Assembly (NCBI RefSeq): GCF_934636665.1 | Contig: NZ_CAKUAT010000008.1 | Location: 42,613-106,612, forward strand | Direction of reading: 5' to 3' | DNA from: an uncultured Senegalimassilia sp. | Lineage (GTDB): Bacteria; Actinomycetota; Coriobacteriia; Coriobacteriales; Eggerthellaceae | Length of the DNA stretch: 64,000 nucleotides | Part shown: one piece after another, positions 1 through 8,584 of the stretch | Layout: every line of letters starts with the position of its first letter | Numbering within the stretch: the first letter of the stretch is position 1 | The notes under the pieces: model-generated | The model's input: only the letters and a program-made list of their open reading frames with translations | The model's database searches: none | What the model was told of the DNA's origin: nothing | Position numbers and translations under genes: made by a program

Positions 1-1914
1 TTCAATCGACTGCTGAACATGCTGGGCGGCAGCCTGAATCGCTACGGCGATTATTCCACTGCCCAGATCACGGCCATCACCCCTTACATGTACGGCTCCA
101 AGAACAACGGCGGCAGCTCCTTCAAGAACGCCGAGGATGCCAAGCTCATCCTCATGTTCGGTACCAGCCCCACCGAAACGCGCCAGGGCGGTCTGACCAC
201 TCATTACGACTGGGTCCAGCTGCGCGAGAAGACCGGTGCGAAGATCTATGTGATCGATCCGCGCATGAACGACTCCATCATGGGCCATTCCGACCAGTGG
301 CTGCCCATCAACCCCGGCACCGACGCCGCGTTGGTCGCGGGTATCGCACATTACCTGATTCAGCATGACATGTGCGATATGGACTTCCTGCACACCTACT
401 GCGTGGGCTTTGACGAACAGACCATGCCCGAGGCGTACAAGGGCAAGAACATGTCCTATTTCGACTATGTTATGGGCACGGGTTACGACAAGGTGGAGAA
501 GACGCCGGCGTGGGCTGCCAAGGTCACCGGCATCCCCGAGAAGAAGATCGAGGAGCTGGCTGAAGAGATCGGCACCACCAAGCCGCTGTTCGTCTGCCAG
601 GGCTGGGGCCCGCAGCGTCGCAGCAACGGCGAGTGGACGTCCTGGTCCATCATGGCCCTGCCGTGCCTGGTCGGCCAGGTCGGCCTGGCGGGCACCAACA
701 ACGGTTGCCGCGAGGCGCGCAACAGCCCGACGCTGCAGTCCCTGCCGGCGGGCACCAATCCGGTGAAGGCCTCCATCTCGTGCTTCGTGTGGACCGACGC
801 CATCAAGCATGGCGCGGACATGACGGCCAAGAACTGGGGCGTGAAATACGTCGACAAGCTGAACACCGGTATCAAGTACATGATCAACTACGCGGGCAAC
901 TGCCTGACCAACCAGCATGGCGACATCAACTATGCGCACGACATCCTGGTGGACGAGTCGCTGTGCGAGTTCATCCTGGGCATCGACATCGTGATGACCG
1001 ATTCCCTGAAGTACTCCGACGTCATCCTGCCCGACATGTTCCGCTTCGAGCAGAACTCGCAGATCGCCACGGGCTCGAACTGGGGCTATGTCATCACCGG
1101 CACCCCTGCTACGTCCGTGAAGTACGAGCGCAAGACCTGCTACGAGATGTGCGAGCTTATCGCCGACAAGTTTGGCGTCAAAGACAAGTTCACCGAGGGC
1201 AAGACCGAGCTCGAGTGGATGAAGGAGCTGTACGAGAAGTCTCGCGAGAAGGACGAGGAGCTGCCCACGTGGGATGAAGCGGTGAAGATGGGCGTGTACA
1301 CGCGCGAATATGCCCCCACCATTTCCATGAAGAAGTTCCGCGATGATCCCGAGGCCAACGCGCTGACCACGCCCTCCGGCAAGATCGAGATCTTCTCCGA
1401 GAAGCTGCTGAAAGACACCGAAGGCTGGGAGCTGACCGACGGCGATACGCTTGCATGCCTGAACACGCTGGCGCCGATCCCCGCGTACATCCCCGAGTGG
1501 GATGGCGTTGAAACGACCACCGATGAGTATCCGTTGGCGTTGGGCGGCTTCCATTATCGCGGCCGTCTGCACTCCTCTTGGGGCGGTATCGAGGAGCTGA
1601 AGGAGGTCAACCCGCAGGAGGCTTGGATCAATCCGGCAGATGCGGAGCCTCGCGGCATCAAGCAGGGCGACACCGTCCATGTGAAGAACGAGTTCGGCAC
1701 CATCGAGCTGTTGGCGAAGGTCACGCCGCGTGTTATCCCGGGCATGGTCGCCATTTCCCAGGGTGCTTGGCATAACGCGGATATGTCCTCTTCCGATCCC
1801 AAGGCTCGTCTGGACAAGGGCGGTTGCATCAACACGCTGACCACGCATCGCCCGAGCCCGTTGGCCAAGGGCAATCCGCAGCATTCCAACATCTGCGAAG
1901 TCGTGAAGGCTTAA
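1..1914 (+). CDS. DmsA-type molybdopterin oxidoreductase, catalytic subunit (5' end outside window)
   Basis: C-terminal 637 residues of a DMSO-reductase-family catalytic subunit. The frame is open from base 1, so the true start, the Tat signal and the N-terminal iron-sulfur site lie upstream. The fragment begins next to the motif RYGDYSTAQ, where DmsA-type enzymes carry the serine that ligates molybdenum (S19 of the fragment). It ends with the C-terminal cofactor-binding region CINTLTTHRPSPLAKGNPQHSN, closely like E. coli DmsA. The reaction is probably reduction of an S-oxide, N-oxide or related acceptor, outside the membrane and with electrons from the next gene product. It is followed after 27 nt by the ferredoxin subunit and then the anchor, the dmsABC order. 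The substrate cannot be read from sequence; this family in gut Coriobacteriia is diverse. Confidence 0.93.
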   Translation, partial: FNRLLNMLGGSLNRYGDYSTAQITAITPYMYGSKNNGGSSFKNAEDAKLILMFGTSPTETRQGGLTTHYDWVQLREKTGAKIYVIDPRMNDSIMGHSDQWLPINPGTDAALVAGIAHYLIQHDMCDMDFLHTYCVGFDEQTMPEAYKGKNMSYFDYVMGTGYDKVEKTPAWAAKVTGIPEKKIEELAEEIGTTKPLFVCQGWGPQRRSNGEWTSWSIMALPCLVGQVGLAGTNNGCREARNSPTLQSLPAGTNPVKASISCFVWTDAIKHGADMTAKNWGVKYVDKLNTGIKYMINYAGNCLTNQHGDINYAHDILVDESLCEFILGIDIVMTDSLKYSDVILPDMFRFEQNSQIATGSNWGYVITGTPATSVKYERKTCYEMCELIADKFGVKDKFTEGKTELEWMKELYEKSREKDEELPTWDEAVKMGVYTREYAPTISMKKFRDDPEANALTTPSGKIEIFSEKLLKDTEGWELTDGDTLACLNTLAPIPAYIPEWDGVETTTDEYPLALGGFHYRGRLHSSWGGIEELKEVNPQEAWINPADAEPRGIKQGDTVHVKNEFGTIELLAKVTPRVIPGMVAISQGAWHNADMSSSDPKARLDKGGCINTLTTHRPSPLAKGNPQHSNICEVVKA

Positions 1915-1941
1915 AGGCAGCGAGTACGAGAGGAGTAAGAG

Positions 1942-2562
1942 ATGACTCGATATGCATTTCATTTCGACGGCACTCGCTGCACGGGTTGCAAAACCTGCGA
2001 GATGGCCTGCAAGGATTTCAAGGACCTGAGCGTCGGCACCGCGTTCCGCAAGGTGTACGAGGTGACGTTGGGCACGACCGAGCGCGATGCGAACGGCTGC
2101 GTCGTCAGCAGCTGCGTGAGCTATCCGCTGTCCATGTCGTGCAACCACTGCGATGACCCGGCGTGCACCAAGGTGTGCCCGACCACCGCAATGCACAAAG
2201 ACCCCGAAACCGGTCTGGTGTCCGTGGACGCCGACAAGTGCATCGGTTGCGGCTACTGCCACATGGCCTGCCCGTACAACGCGCCGAAGGTCGATCGCGA
2301 AAAGGGCCACAGCGTGAAGTGCGACGGTTGCGCCGAGCGTGTTGCCGCAGGTGAAAAGCCTGTATGCGTGGAGGCGTGCCCGGCTCGCGCGTTGGACTTC
2401 GGCACGATCGAGGAAATGGCCAAGCTCGGCGAGCGCGGGAACATCGCGCCTCTGCCCGAGCCGACCTACACGAAACCGAACCTGTACATCAAGGCTTCCG
2501 CCGACGCCCTGCCCGCAGGTGCCGAGGACGGCAAAGTCGTGAATCCCCTGGAGGTGATGTAG
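1942..2562 (+). CDS. DmsB-type four-cluster ferredoxin subunit
   Basis: 206-residue electron-transfer subunit that passes electrons from the membrane anchor to the molybdoenzyme. Four cysteine groups typical of DmsB/NrfC-type proteins are visible: C13-x2-C16-x2-C19-x3-C23, then CNHCDDPACTKVCP, CIGCGYCHMACP, and CDGC paired with CVEACP. These would hold four [4Fe-4S] clusters. There is no signal peptide, as expected for a subunit exported together with its Tat-bearing partner. The start has an upstream GAGAGGAG-like ribosome site. It lies 27 nt after the catalytic gene and ends 1 nt before the anchor gene, so the three are co-transcribed. Confidence 0.95.
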   Translation: MTRYAFHFDGTRCTGCKTCEMACKDFKDLSVGTAFRKVYEVTLGTTERDANGCVVSSCVSYPLSMSCNHCDDPACTKVCPTTAMHKDPETGLVSVDADKCIGCGYCHMACPYNAPKVDREKGHSVKCDGCAERVAAGEKPVCVEACPARALDFGTIEEMAKLGERGNIAPLPEPTYTKPNLYIKASADALPAGAEDGKVVNPLEVM

Positions 2563-2563
2563 C

Positions 2564-3421
2564 ATGATGGCCGAGCTGCCTTTGGCTTTGTTCACCACGC
2601 TGGCGCCTATCGGCGCGGGCGCGTTCATCGCGCTGGCTGTGGCTTTCTTCACCACGAAGTTCTCCGATGAGCAGCTGAAGAAGATCGACCGCATGACCAC
2701 CATCCCGGTCGTCGTGTTGGTGGCAGGCTTCATCTGCGCGTTCTTCCATCTGGCAAGCCCCATGCATGCGTTCGGCGTGTTCGCCGGCCTGGGCGCGAGC
2801 CCGCTGTCCAACGAGCTGCTTGCCGGCGTCGTGTTCGCCGTGCTGGCTATCGTGTACTGGATCGTGGCGCTCGCCGGCAAGCTTGGCGAGGGTGCTCGCA
2901 AGGGTTTTGCCGCTGTGGTAGCTGTCATGGCGATCGTGTTCGCGTGCTTCACGGGCGCTGCCTACATGATGGAGACCATCGTTTCCTGGAACACCCCGAT
3001 GGTTCCCGTTGCCGTGCTGGGCTTCAGCCTGCTGGGCGGCGTTTCCCTGGGCGTGCTCGTGCTGGCGCTGTCCGGTGCGCTTGAGGATGCTGCGAAGGGT
3101 GGCTTCAAGATGGCTGCGCTGGCGGTGCTGGTCGTCGGCCTGGTCCTTGGCGTGGTTGGCCTGTTGGTGCAGGTCATGAGCGTGTCCGGCATGGGCAACG
3201 CGCTGGTCGACGGCGCGGACCTGGTTACCGCCGCCTCTGCTCCCATGTGGATCGGCGTGGTGTGCATGGTCGTTGCCGCAGCGGCCGCCTTCATGGCTCT
3301 GCGCAACTCGAAGTCCACGGCGCTTGCCGCCGCGGCTCCGGTGCTGGCGATCGTGGGCGTGTTCGCTGCTCGCCTGGCGTTCTATGCGGTGCAGCTGAGC
3401 GTTGGCCTGTGCATCGGCTAA
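2564..3421 (+). CDS. DmsC-type membrane anchor subunit
   Basis: 285-residue, very hydrophobic protein with about eight predicted membrane helices. It matches the DmsC family by size, by position after DmsB, and by the N-terminal pattern 'LALFTTLAPIGAGAF', also found in its paralogue at 4295. It should bind menaquinol and feed electrons to the DmsB-like protein. The ATG at 2564 follows the stop of the previous gene by one base and is followed at once by a second ATG (2567), so the exact start is ambiguous by one codon. Translational coupling to the ferredoxin gene is likely. Confidence 0.9.
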   Translation: MMAELPLALFTTLAPIGAGAFIALAVAFFTTKFSDEQLKKIDRMTTIPVVVLVAGFICAFFHLASPMHAFGVFAGLGASPLSNELLAGVVFAVLAIVYWIVALAGKLGEGARKGFAAVVAVMAIVFACFTGAAYMMETIVSWNTPMVPVAVLGFSLLGGVSLGVLVLALSGALEDAAKGGFKMAALAVLVVGLVLGVVGLLVQVMSVSGMGNALVDGADLVTAASAPMWIGVVCMVVAAAAAFMALRNSKSTALAAAAPVLAIVGVFAARLAFYAVQLSVGLCIG

Positions 3422-3435
3422 CCGCTGAGGGTCGA

Positions 3436-3473
3436 TGCTTTTCGGGGCGCGTCCGGTTTGCGGGCGCGCCCTT
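3436..3473 (+). terminator. GC-rich hairpin between DmsC-like and TorD-like genes
   Basis: A GC-rich inverted repeat (gggcgcg ... cgcgccc) followed by 'tttgcc' lies between the anchor gene and the chaperone gene. It has only a short T stretch, so it may be a weak terminator or a processing/attenuation hairpin lowering chaperone expression relative to the enzyme. Confidence 0.35.
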
Positions 3474-3514
3474 TGCCTTATGATGGATGCCTTAAGCGAT
3501 AAGGAGAGGATCGC

Positions 3515-4186
3515 ATGACGGATCTTGATGCTGCGACGCTTGAGGGCGTTGCGTTTCTGGGGAACACCCTGGCGCCGTTCTTCCTGCAGGACCCGCGAAC
3601 AGGCTCTGCAGAGGCCGAGTTTGCGGCGGTCGCTGCGCTTGATGCACAGACTGCTGGCGCGGAATGGCCGTTTGCCGGCCAGAAAGAGGCCGCACGTTAT
3701 CTGGCAATGATGGTCGAGGGCCTGGCGCCGAGCCGCGTTGCCGGAGAGGGCGGTGCCTTTGCCGCGGATGATGATCTGACGTGGGAGTATCGCCGCTTGT
3801 TCATTGGCCCGGCCGCAAAGCCGGCGCCGCCGTGGGGCTCGGTGTACACCGACCGGGAGTGCGTGGTGTTCGGCGCGACCGCCCTTGAGCTGCGCGCATG
3901 GATGCGCGAACATGGCGTTGCGCGAACCGCTGACGAGAAAACCCCGGAGGACCATATCGGGCTTATGCTCGCCCTTATGGCGTGGCTCGCGCAGAATCAG
4001 CCCGCCGACCTGGGCGAGTTCCTGAGCCTTCACTTCCTGACGTGGGTGGGGCATTTCCTGGACGAGCTTGCCGATGCCGCCGAGCATCCTTTCTATGAAG
4101 GGCTGGCTCGCTTAACGCGTGCAAGCTTGGACGGCGTTCAGGAGGCGTTGGGGTTGGAGGTCGTCACGCCTCGCTTCTATCGCTAA
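3515..4186 (+). CDS. TorD/DmsD-family molybdoenzyme chaperone
   Basis: 223-residue cytoplasmic protein of the TorD/DmsD family. These redox-enzyme maturation proteins bind the Tat signal or apo-form of a molybdoenzyme until the cofactor is inserted. Family hallmarks are the block YRRLFIGP...PPWGSVYTDRE near residues 90-117 and the conserved EDHIG segment near residue 147. It has an all-helical character and no membrane segment. The start follows 'aaggagagg' at 7-8 nt. It sits downstream of the first DmsABC-like operon. Since the second molybdoenzyme operon (8585-12514) has no chaperone gene of its own, this protein may serve both; that is inference. Confidence 0.9.
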   Translation: MTDLDAATLEGVAFLGNTLAPFFLQDPRTGSAEAEFAAVAALDAQTAGAEWPFAGQKEAARYLAMMVEGLAPSRVAGEGGAFAADDDLTWEYRRLFIGPAAKPAPPWGSVYTDRECVVFGATALELRAWMREHGVARTADEKTPEDHIGLMLALMAWLAQNQPADLGEFLSLHFLTWVGHFLDELADAAEHPFYEGLARLTRASLDGVQEALGLEVVTPRFYR

Positions 4187-4204
4187 AATACCAAGGAATC
4201 GTTT

Positions 4205-4240
4205 GGTCCGGCGCGTCGCTGCAAGCTGACGCGCCGGACC
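4205..4240. repeat. 13-bp perfect inverted repeat (hairpin)
   Basis: Arms 4205-4217 and 4228-4240 are perfectly complementary (ggtccggcgcgtc / gacgcgccggacc) around a 10-nt loop. It lies between the chaperone gene and the extra anchor gene. No T-run follows, so it is either a T-less terminator or an RNA-stability hairpin. Confidence 0.6.
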
Positions 4241-4294
4241 ATGCAGGTGTTATGCGCGTTTCGCATCGAGCAGTGCTGCAAAGAGGGGGAGCTG

Positions 4295-5212
4295 ATGATT
4301 TCCGGGTTCGATACTGCGTTAGGCGAGGTGACGTTGGTGCTGTTCACCACGCTCGCCCCTTCGGGCGCTATCGCCCTTGTTCTGGTTGCGGCGGTGTTGT
4401 TGCTTCCGAAGCTCGAATCGACGATGCGGGCGCGCATCAGCACGTTCATGTGCATCCCCCTTGTGGTTACCATGGTAGGGCTTGTCGCGTCGGCCACGCA
4501 TCTTGGAAACCCGGCCAATGCGCTGTACGTGTTTTTGCACGTCGGGTCCAGCCCTCTTTCGAACGAAGTCGTCAGCGCGGTGGGGTTGTTGGCGTGCAGC
4601 GGCCTGTATTGGCTGTACTCGTTTTCGGCCAAGCCCTTTGTATGGCTGCATCGGCTGCTGCTGACGATGATTGTGGCAACGGGCGTCGCGTTCGTGACGA
4701 TGGTGTCCCTTGCGTATTCCGTCGACACCATCGTCACTTGGAGCTTGCCTACGGTTCCGATTTCGTTGTGGTTGAATGCCCTGGTGGGAGGGCCTTTGCT
4801 GGCGGCGATCACGTTGTATGCCGCCCAATGGCGTGCGCTTGCGGGGCGTTTCGGTCTGCTGCTGATGACAGTGCCCTTCATTGCGCTTGCGGCTAATATG
4901 GCCGCGTATATCGTGCAGGGCCGGCTATTGAATGGTGTCGCGAATTCGGTGGTCGCGGCAGCCGACCTTGTGCCGCATTACCGCACGATGCTGCTGGTGT
5001 TCGCGTTGATGTGCTTTGCCGGTTGCGTGCTTGCCGCCTTCACGATGCATGCCGTGTCGAGGGAAGCGGTGGCGCACGGCGGGGGTGAGCTTGCATTCTC
5101 CAAGCGCGTGCTTGTTCGCCTGCTTGTCTCGTGTCTGCTGGTGTTCGCCGGCATCTTCGTCATGCGTTTCGCGTTCTATATGATGCACTTGATGGTCGGC
5201 CTTGCCGTATAG
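4295..5212 (+). CDS. Second DmsC-like membrane anchor protein
   Basis: 305-residue polytopic membrane protein, a paralogue of the anchor at 2564. Both share the N-terminal 'LFTTLAPSGA' type segment, a 'HLGNPANALYVF..VGSSPLSNEV' block matching 'HLASPMHAFGVF..LGASPLSNEL', and a similar C-terminal helix with 'RFAFYMMHLMVGL'. An upstream in-frame ATG (4241) overlaps the hairpin arm and has no ribosome site. The ATG at 4295 follows 'aagaggggga' and is chosen. No ferredoxin or catalytic gene accompanies it directly, so it is an orphan or alternative quinol-oxidising anchor. Which enzyme it serves is unknown. Confidence 0.82.
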   Translation: MISGFDTALGEVTLVLFTTLAPSGAIALVLVAAVLLLPKLESTMRARISTFMCIPLVVTMVGLVASATHLGNPANALYVFLHVGSSPLSNEVVSAVGLLACSGLYWLYSFSAKPFVWLHRLLLTMIVATGVAFVTMVSLAYSVDTIVTWSLPTVPISLWLNALVGGPLLAAITLYAAQWRALAGRFGLLLMTVPFIALAANMAAYIVQGRLLNGVANSVVAAADLVPHYRTMLLVFALMCFAGCVLAAFTMHAVSREAVAHGGGELAFSKRVLVRLLVSCLLVFAGIFVMRFAFYMMHLMVGLAV

Positions 5213-5231
5213 GTCGTATAGGCCCAGGCTG

Positions 5232-5281
5232 CAAAAACTCCCGCTACCGCAAATTGAATTGCGCGGTAGCGGGAGTTTTGC
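5232..5281 (+). terminator. Rho-independent terminator, 17-bp stem
   Basis: A perfect inverted repeat with arms 5234-5250 and 5263-5279 (aaaactcccgctaccgc and its complement) surrounds a 12-nt loop. It ends in tttt on the + strand and carries the matching A-run on the other side, so it can work in both directions. It separates the DMSO-type operon from the convergent MFS gene. Confidence 0.85.
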
Positions 5282-5403
5282 GTTCAGGGGGGGGGTCGCT
5301 CGCCGAGCCCCCTCGGACTTATGTCTCTAAAGCGGGTTTTCGTTCGGCGTCCAGGCGGCCGTTGCCGACCGTCGCTTCGCGGGGGATTGCGTCCCTGCGC
5401 GTT

Positions 5404-7311
5404 CTACGCCCCGCGCTCCTCCAGGTATTTCTCCATGCTGAAGTGCGTGATGTCGCTTCGGTTGATAACGCCCACGATGACGCCGTCTTCGAGCACGGGT
5501 ACCTTCTTCAGGTGATTCTCGCCAAGCACGCGGCAAATCTCGGGCAGGTCGGCGTGCACGCTGACGCCGATGATCCCCTTCGCGCCGATATCGGAGGCTT
5601 TCATGCCCATAAGGTGCTCCAGCTTGTGGGCGTAGTCCTTGTGGTCGGAATACGCGTCCACGGTTTGCACGATCATCACCACGGGGTCCATGATCATCTG
5701 GCCGCGCTTGGACAGGTAGCGCATGATGTCGCCGTCGGAGATGAATCCGGTCGGCTTGCCGGCGGCGTCGACCAGCGGCGCGGCGCTGATATGGTTGTTC
5801 ACCAGCAGTTGCATGGCTTCGAGCACGGTGGCGTTTTCAGGCAGCGTGTACACGTCGCGCTTCATGATCTGCTCGATGATGGAGCGGTGCGCATTGTCTT
5901 CGTCGGCGGCCGCCTCATCGCCGGGCTTGTTGCGCACGAGCGCTACGGTCAGCACGAAGCCCAGCACGCACAGGGCCGTGGCCACGGCGAACGCCGCATG
6001 GATGCCGAACACGCCGGCGGTCACGGCATCGGTCGAACCGGAAACCATGTTGGTGGCAACGGTGGACGCGGACACGATGACGGCTGTGCCCAGCGAGCCC
6101 GCCACCTGGCGAAACGTGTTCTGCACGGAGGTTCCGTGGTTCATCAGCTTGTCGGGCAGCGCATTCATGCCCCAGGTGGAGATGGGCATGTTCACCAGCG
6201 ACAGGCTGAACAGGCGCACCGTGTAGATGACCGTGAGCGTGATGAGCCCCATACCCGGCCCCATGAACATGAACGTGGCGGTGGTCAGCGCCAGCACGCC
6301 GGTGCCGATGACGGCCAGCACGCGCGGGCCGTGCTTGTCGAACAAGCGGCCGGCGACCGGTCCCATGGCTCCCATGACGATGGCGCCGGGTAGCAGCACA
6401 AGGCCCGATGTGGTGGCGGAGAAGCCCATGTAGGACTGCAGCAAGATGGGGATGAGGATGCCGCCGGCAAGCAGCGCGCCTTGCACGAGCATCACGATGA
6501 TGGTGGCGATGAGGAACTTACGGTTCGTCAGCACGCGCACCTGCAGCATAGGCTGCTCCATGCGCAGCTGGCGGCGGAAGAAGAACGCGAGCGCAACCGC
6601 GCCGATAACGACACCGCCCGCCGAATCGGCGGTCACGCCGTAACTGCCGATTGCCGACAGGCCGTACAGCAGCCCGCCGAACCCGAGCGTGGACAGGGCG
6701 ACCGAAACCACGTCGAGCTTCACGTCCTTGTTCGTTTCGCCGCCACGTTCAAGCGCGAAGGCGGCGAACACGATGACGGCTGCGCACAGCACGGCGATGA
6801 TCCAGAACATGACGTGCCAGTTCGCCTGGTCGATGATGATGCCGGCGACGGTGGGGCCGGCGGCGGGGGCGAACGCGATGACGATGCCGAACACGCCCAT
6901 GGCGGTGCCGCGACAGTCGATGGGGAACGTCCACATGAGCACCGTCATCACGAGCGGCATGAGGATGCCGGCGCCGGCGGCTTGAACCAAACGGCCGGCA
7001 AGCAACACGGGGAAGTTCGGGCCCCAGGCCGCCAGCGCCGTGCCGGCGGTGAACAGGACCATGGACGCAAGGAACAGCCGGCGCGTGGTGAAGCGGTCGG
7101 TCAGAAACGCGGTGATGGGCACCATGATGGCGTTGACCAGCGTAAATCCGGTGGTCAACCACTGTGCGACGGCGGCGTCGACGCACATCTCGCTCATGAT
7201 CGATGGTAGCGCCGGCGCCACGACCGTCTGGTTCAGCACGGTGACGAAGGTGCCGAACACCAGCACGATCAGCATGATGATTTGCTTTCGGGTAAGACCC
7301 CAGTTAGCCAT
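5404..7311 (-). CDS. DHA2/EmrB-type MFS transporter fused to a C-terminal CBS-domain pair
   Basis: 635-residue membrane protein. The first ~460 residues are a 14-helix drug:H+ antiporter of the DHA2 type: N-terminal 'TFVTVLNQTVVAPALPSI', motif A-like 'LTDRFTTRRLF', and 'GRLVQAAGAGILMPL' followed by 'AFAPAAGPTVAGIIID'. The last ~150 residues, from 'MKRDVYTLPENATVLEAMQLLV', form two CBS domains ending in 'HLKKVPVLEDGVIVGVINRSDI'. CBS pairs usually bind adenine nucleotides and could gate transport by energy state (inference). The frame stays open upstream, but ATG 7311 has GGAG six nt before it. The upstream extension runs into the terminator at 7434-7481, so it is not coding. Substrate unknown. 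Confidence 0.9.
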   Translation of the reverse strand: MANWGLTRKQIIMLIVLVFGTFVTVLNQTVVAPALPSIMSEMCVDAAVAQWLTTGFTLVNAIMVPITAFLTDRFTTRRLFLASMVLFTAGTALAAWGPNFPVLLAGRLVQAAGAGILMPLVMTVLMWTFPIDCRGTAMGVFGIVIAFAPAAGPTVAGIIIDQANWHVMFWIIAVLCAAVIVFAAFALERGGETNKDVKLDVVSVALSTLGFGGLLYGLSAIGSYGVTADSAGGVVIGAVALAFFFRRQLRMEQPMLQVRVLTNRKFLIATIIVMLVQGALLAGGILIPILLQSYMGFSATTSGLVLLPGAIVMGAMGPVAGRLFDKHGPRVLAVIGTGVLALTTATFMFMGPGMGLITLTVIYTVRLFSLSLVNMPISTWGMNALPDKLMNHGTSVQNTFRQVAGSLGTAVIVSASTVATNMVSGSTDAVTAGVFGIHAAFAVATALCVLGFVLTVALVRNKPGDEAAADEDNAHRSIIEQIMKRDVYTLPENATVLEAMQLLVNNHISAAPLVDAAGKPTGFISDGDIMRYLSKRGQMIMDPVVMIVQTVDAYSDHKDYAHKLEHLMGMKASDIGAKGIIGVSVHADLPEICRVLGENHLKKVPVLEDGVIVGVINRSDITHFSMEKYLEERGA

Positions 7312-7433
7312 GAGCGGCTCCAATCTGTGCGGCATGGCGCAGCCGCGTTGCGTCCGTTGAGCGCACAAGCCAAAGGCGGCCCATAAGGCTCGCCAAACGC
7401 ATATGCGCTCGCGGATTCGAATAGGGAAAGGCG

Positions 7434-7481
7434 ACGGAAAAAACGACGCCCCCGGCGCAAAGAACATGCCGGGGGCGTCGT
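7434..7481 (-). terminator. Rho-independent terminator of the Crp/Fnr-type gene
   Basis: A 14-bp perfect stem (arms 7443-7456 and 7468-7481, core acgacgcccccggc) with an 11-nt loop. The + strand carries aaaaaa just left of it, so read on the - strand the hairpin is followed by a T-run. It ends the transcript coming from the regulator gene at 7627. Confidence 0.8.
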
Positions 7482-7626
7482 AAGACGCCGATGTGTTGTC
7501 TCTAATGGTAGCGCGCGCGTAAAAACGTTGACGTACGAAGTGTGCGAATCACAAAATTCTTTTGCTGTCAACAAATAACGTGCACAATTTGGGGAGCACA
7601 ACCGTCTTGTGCGCTGCCTTTCGCGC

Positions 7627-8331
7627 CTAGCGCTTGTTCGCGATCAGGCTTTCCGCCACGCTTTTCAGCTTCTTAAAATCGGTGATCACGAGCGCACCGC
7701 GCTGCCGCTCCACGCATTCGGCTTTGCGCAGGGCGCTGATGCTGTTGGTGATCGAGTTTACGTGCACGCCAAGCATTTCGGCCATCTCATCGTTGGAAAA
7801 CGGCACGATAGCCGGGGCGTGCGCCGCGCTGAATTCGCTCATGAGCGTCAGCAGCAACGCGGAAAATCGCTGCAGCACGGGGTAGATGGCCGCGTTGACC
7901 GCCTCGCGCGTCTGCAGCGCCATCATCTCGAACAGGTATTGCGCCATGGCGTAGCACACGTCGCCGTGGTCGCGCAGATATGCGCCGAACGTAGCGCCGT
8001 CGATTTCAAGCAGCTCGACTTTCGTGGTGACGCGCGCGTTGAGGATGGAGGGCTTGCGATTTTCGTCGTATTGAAACCCCTGAAAGCCGATGAGCGTGCC
8101 CGCCTTGTGGAAGAACACGGTTTTGGAATACCCGTCGGGCGTGGTGCTGTACAGCCTCACCATGCCGCGCTGGATATAGAACGTCGAGCGGATGTCGTCG
8201 CCTTCGCGAAACAGGTAGTCGCCCGGTGCGAGCACGTGAGACGCTGCCTTCAGCTCGCCGGTTTTCGTGATGCGCTCGATCGTGTTGCTGAGCAGCGGTT
8301 TTGGCTGCACGAACAGGCTGATCGCTTCCAT
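7627..8331 (-). CDS. Crp/Fnr-family transcriptional regulator
   Basis: About 234 residues. An N-terminal cyclic-nucleotide-binding-like beta-barrel (APGDYLFREGDDIRSTFYIQRGMVRLY, then FFHKAGTLIGF) is followed by a dimerisation helix and a C-terminal helix-turn-helix with 'NDEMAEMLGVHVNSITNSISALRKAE'. No FNR-style cysteine cluster is visible at the N-terminus, so it is probably not a direct [4Fe-4S] oxygen sensor. ATG 8331 (after ggggag) is preferred; ATG 8343 is an alternative. Open frame further upstream lacks ribosome sites. It is divergent from the second molybdoenzyme operon and faces a palindrome at 8436-8451, so it probably controls that operon in response to the substrate or redox state (inference). 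Confidence 0.9.
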   Translation of the reverse strand: MEAISLFVQPKPLLSNTIERITKTGELKAASHVLAPGDYLFREGDDIRSTFYIQRGMVRLYSTTPDGYSKTVFFHKAGTLIGFQGFQYDENRKPSILNARVTTKVELLEIDGATFGAYLRDHGDVCYAMAQYLFEMMALQTREAVNAAIYPVLQRFSALLLTLMSEFSAAHAPAIVPFSNDEMAEMLGVHVNSITNSISALRKAECVERQRGALVITDFKKLKSVAESLIANKR

Positions 8332-8435
8332 ATGCTCCCCCATCCCCTGGCATTCCCATGTCAATTCGTCAGAATATCGCATTGCTTGCATGGTAGGAAG
8401 GTTCGCGCGCGCAGCAAACATAGCCTTGTTTCCGT

Positions 8436-8451
8436 CCCACAAGGTTGTGGG
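8436..8451. promoter_or_regulatory. Candidate operator palindrome in the divergent regulator/molybdoenzyme promoter region
   Basis: The 16-bp sequence cccacaaGGttgtggg has two perfect 7-bp half-sites with a 2-bp centre. It lies 105 nt upstream of the regulator start and 134 nt upstream of the molybdoenzyme start. Position and symmetry fit a binding site for the adjacent dimeric Crp/Fnr-type protein, but the half-site is not the classical TGTGA or TTGAT. Confidence 0.5.
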
Positions 8452-8584
8452 CGGCCGCGAACATTGGGAGCGCGGTCCAACCGTGGTGGTCCGCCCCAGC
8501 CGTGTGTGGTGGGCTCCTGCCCTCGCGCCTATGCTGCGTCGAGCCGCAAAGGCAAGACGAGTTAACAAGACGAGGGAGGACACC

